The position numbers and the translations under genes are program-made. Positions 4,493-6,000 of a stretch of DNA of 6,000 bases are shown here, one piece after another (the stretch's first letter is position 1; the number at the start of each line of letters is the position of its first letter). The notes under the pieces were generated by a model. It ran no database searches and was not told the DNA's origin. It saw nothing but the letters and a program-made list of their open reading frames with translations. Source of the stretch: Candidatus Heimdallarchaeota archaeon (GTDB lineage: Archaea; Asgardarchaeota; Heimdallarchaeia; Heimdallarchaeales; Kariarchaeaceae); contig DAOUUM010000198.1 in assembly GCA_030668165.1 (NCBI GenBank), positions 1 through 6,000 of the forward strand. The letters are read 5' to 3'.

Positions 4493-6000
4493 TTAATCTT
4501 CAGATATCAATGCATCATTATTGATAGGTTTATTTTTTACAATTCTTAGTAAGATAAGAGAGATAATCAGCAGTACCAAGGGATATACCCATCCCCACCA
4601 ACGTTCAAGAGGGGAATTACTTATGGTATTTGCAAAATCACCATATGGATAAGTAGATGATCCAAAACCCATATGGCTCAAAAATGTGTAAAGCAACATA
4701 AACGAGCTGGTTTCATACAGTATATAATTGTTAAATGGACTCAGTAATTTACTGTTCTCATTAATTCTATCAGATCCAGACCCAATATTTAGCAAACCAA
4801 CAATAATATAAATAATTAATGTACCAATCAGACTGTAACCAGTGGGTGAGACAATAAAGATTAATGTGGCAAATACAATTATTGCCAATAGAAATGAAGG
4901 CATACCTTTGGTTATGGAGAATACCGCACCAAGAAGGATCTTATCACCCTTGAATGAATTTTTTATACCTAACGATATTGCATATTTAACATATGCAGTG
5001 GTATAGCTGAAGAAAATCATCAGACCAAATCCAAAAATGGTTCGGGCAAATATATCTCTACCATATGCATCAGTACCCCATACATATTCGGAATTTGGTG
5101 GAAGATTTGACACAGCAAAATCATGAAAATTTGGATTTTTCCAACCAAATAATAGTGTTTGCATCTGTGCGGATGCAGGATTTTGCAACATTAAAAAGAG
5201 AAGTACAGAGTATATCGCAAAAAATACAAAAACAATTGCAGAGATTATGGCAATCAAGTGACTCTTCTCCTCCTTTTGCACAATCAAAGCATCTTCAACA
5301 GTTAAATTATCCTTAGATGATGGAATTAGTTTGGTTACGATTATAATTATCATCTCAATAATGAACATCTGAATAGTGATGGTAAATACAAGAGATAGAA
5401 TATCAGAACCTCCTTCAGGAAAATAATCTGAAGGAAGATATATAATGGCTCGAAGTATATTTCTGTAAACAAATTGTACATTGGTTGCAGCTGAAACAAA
5501 AATCATCAAATTCACAATCCATGCTATTTTTTCTCGAACTACAATCAGAGAGCGTTTAATCATCTTATTTGGCGATGTAATTTGTTGGCTACTAAAATCG
5601 CGAATAATTATAACTGATACGTATAATGTGATTATAAATACTATAAATCGGATCAGATGAAAATAATCCGCAAAGGTCTGCATCTGTGAAGCATCATAGA
5701 TTAGTACCACATCCTGTTGAAGTTTATTGGCAAAGTAAGCTATGGGAGTTAGAAGCAACACAAAATATGTGAGAGGAAAGGCAAAAATAGAGGAGATCAC
5801 CCTGTTATCCAATGCTAAATAATTGATCAGATTTGAAATTATCATCCCAAATACTATGCTTATAAGTATTACAGCAATTGTGGTGGCAAATAATGAATCA
5901 TCAATATTAAATAGTGGATATGAGCCTTCATATGTGGATGCCCCTGAATTTTTAAATATCACAGCGACTAGAATGAATGCTATGATATTGATATAAATCA
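4493..6000 (-). CDS. dipeptide/oligopeptide-type ABC transporter permease, apparent DppB-DppC fusion, 5'-partial
   Basis: This is an integral membrane permease that would form the channel of a peptide- or nickel-type ABC importer. The frame stays open beyond the GTG at 5960-5962 to the right edge, and those codons encode a hydrophobic helix (INIIAFILVAVIF). The true start is therefore outside the window and the GTG is internal. Numbered from that GTG, hydrophobic segments lie near 25-45, 57-78, 103-120, 145-160, 190-210, 234-260, 311-330, 342-371, 376-392, 421-435 and 459-475. The second half has the DppC/OppC signature EYVWGTDAYGRDIFARTIFG (292-311) and a DppC-like ending (FLSHMGFG, then a Trp-rich loop and a last helix). 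The first half has the helix layout of DppB. The loops where the EAA motif should be (about 121-145 and 393-420) lack a recognisable EAA---G pattern, so coupling to an ATPase may be altered. Binding-protein and ATPase genes would lie to the right. Confidence 0.82.
   Translation of the reverse strand, partial: IYINIIAFILVAVIFKNSGASTYEGSYPLFNIDDSLFATTIAVILISIVFGMIISNLINYLALDNRVISSIFAFPLTYFVLLLTPIAYFANKLQQDVVLIYDASQMQTFADYFHLIRFIVFIITLYVSVIIIRDFSSQQITSPNKMIKRSLIVVREKIAWIVNLMIFVSAATNVQFVYRNILRAIIYLPSDYFPEGGSDILSLVFTITIQMFIIEMIIIIVTKLIPSSKDNLTVEDALIVQKEEKSHLIAIISAIVFVFFAIYSVLLFLMLQNPASAQMQTLLFGWKNPNFHDFAVSNLPPNSEYVWGTDAYGRDIFARTIFGFGLMIFFSYTTAYVKYAISLGIKNSFKGDKILLGAVFSITKGMPSFLLAIIVFATLIFIVSPTGYSLIGTLIIYIIVGLLNIGSGSDRINENSKLLSPFNNYILYETSSFMLLYTFLSHMGFGSSTYPYGDFANTISNSPLERWWGWVYPLVLLIISLILLRIVKNKPINNDALISED
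4525..4541 (+). terminator. possible oligo-T terminator for the GyrI-like gene
   Basis: A T-rich tract with a run of six T (4533-4538) lies about 55 bases after the GyrI-like stop codon, inside the antisense of the permease 3' end. If used, the GyrI-like mRNA would overlap the permease mRNA tail by tens of bases. The 16 bases between the two stop codons hold no T-run for either strand. Confidence 0.3.

Noticed and set aside
5065..5316. 83-codon + strand frame inside the permease gene
   Set aside because: It is antisense to the DppC-like signature region and its product is low in recognisable features.

Overview
The window looks archaeal. It is AT-rich, favours AGA/AGG arginine codons, and carries promoter elements of the archaeal type: a BRE/TATA-like box (3403-3417) centred about 27 bases before an ATG, which implies a leaderless or near-leaderless mRNA. 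Gene ends are marked by oligo-T tracts rather than strong GC hairpins. A soluble TPR-histidine kinase, a stand-alone GyrI-like sensor and a diverged peptide-type ABC permease would suit a large-genome archaeon, such as an Asgard or other mixotrophic lineage. The lineage is only a guess. Nothing in the window fixes it.

Layout: (1) Positions 2-1831 (+) hold the 3' part of a cytoplasmic TPR sensor histidine kinase. The reading frame is open to the left edge and encodes another TPR, so the Met at 122 is internal. (2) Positions 1896-2903 (+) encode a tandem GNAT N-acetyltransferase. I prefer the ATG at 1896 to an upstream TTG at 1842. (3) Positions 2904-3438 are a 535-base non-coding stretch. It contains an oligo-T terminator, several small inverted repeats and a roughly 230-base imperfect palindrome (3102-3331). 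Five paired blocks in this palindrome share nearly the same centre, and its innermost stem is followed by a T-run. (4) Positions 3439-4476 (+) encode a protein joining a GyrI-like ligand-binding domain to a cysteine-rich C-terminal domain, with no DNA-binding domain visible. (5) Positions 4493-6000 (-) hold the 3' part of an ABC permease of the dipeptide/oligopeptide (DppB/DppC) type. The two permease halves appear fused in one chain and the EAA coupling loops are degenerate. It converges on gene 4, with 16 bases between the stop codons.

The genes do not form an obvious pathway or operon. The kinase has no response regulator beside it, and the permease's partner genes would lie beyond the right edge. 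The acetyltransferase and the GyrI-like gene each have a plausible promoter of their own. The most unusual element is the concentric inverted repeat in the intergenic region. It could be a structured RNA, a degenerate MITE-like element, or a regulatory region of the GyrI-like gene.
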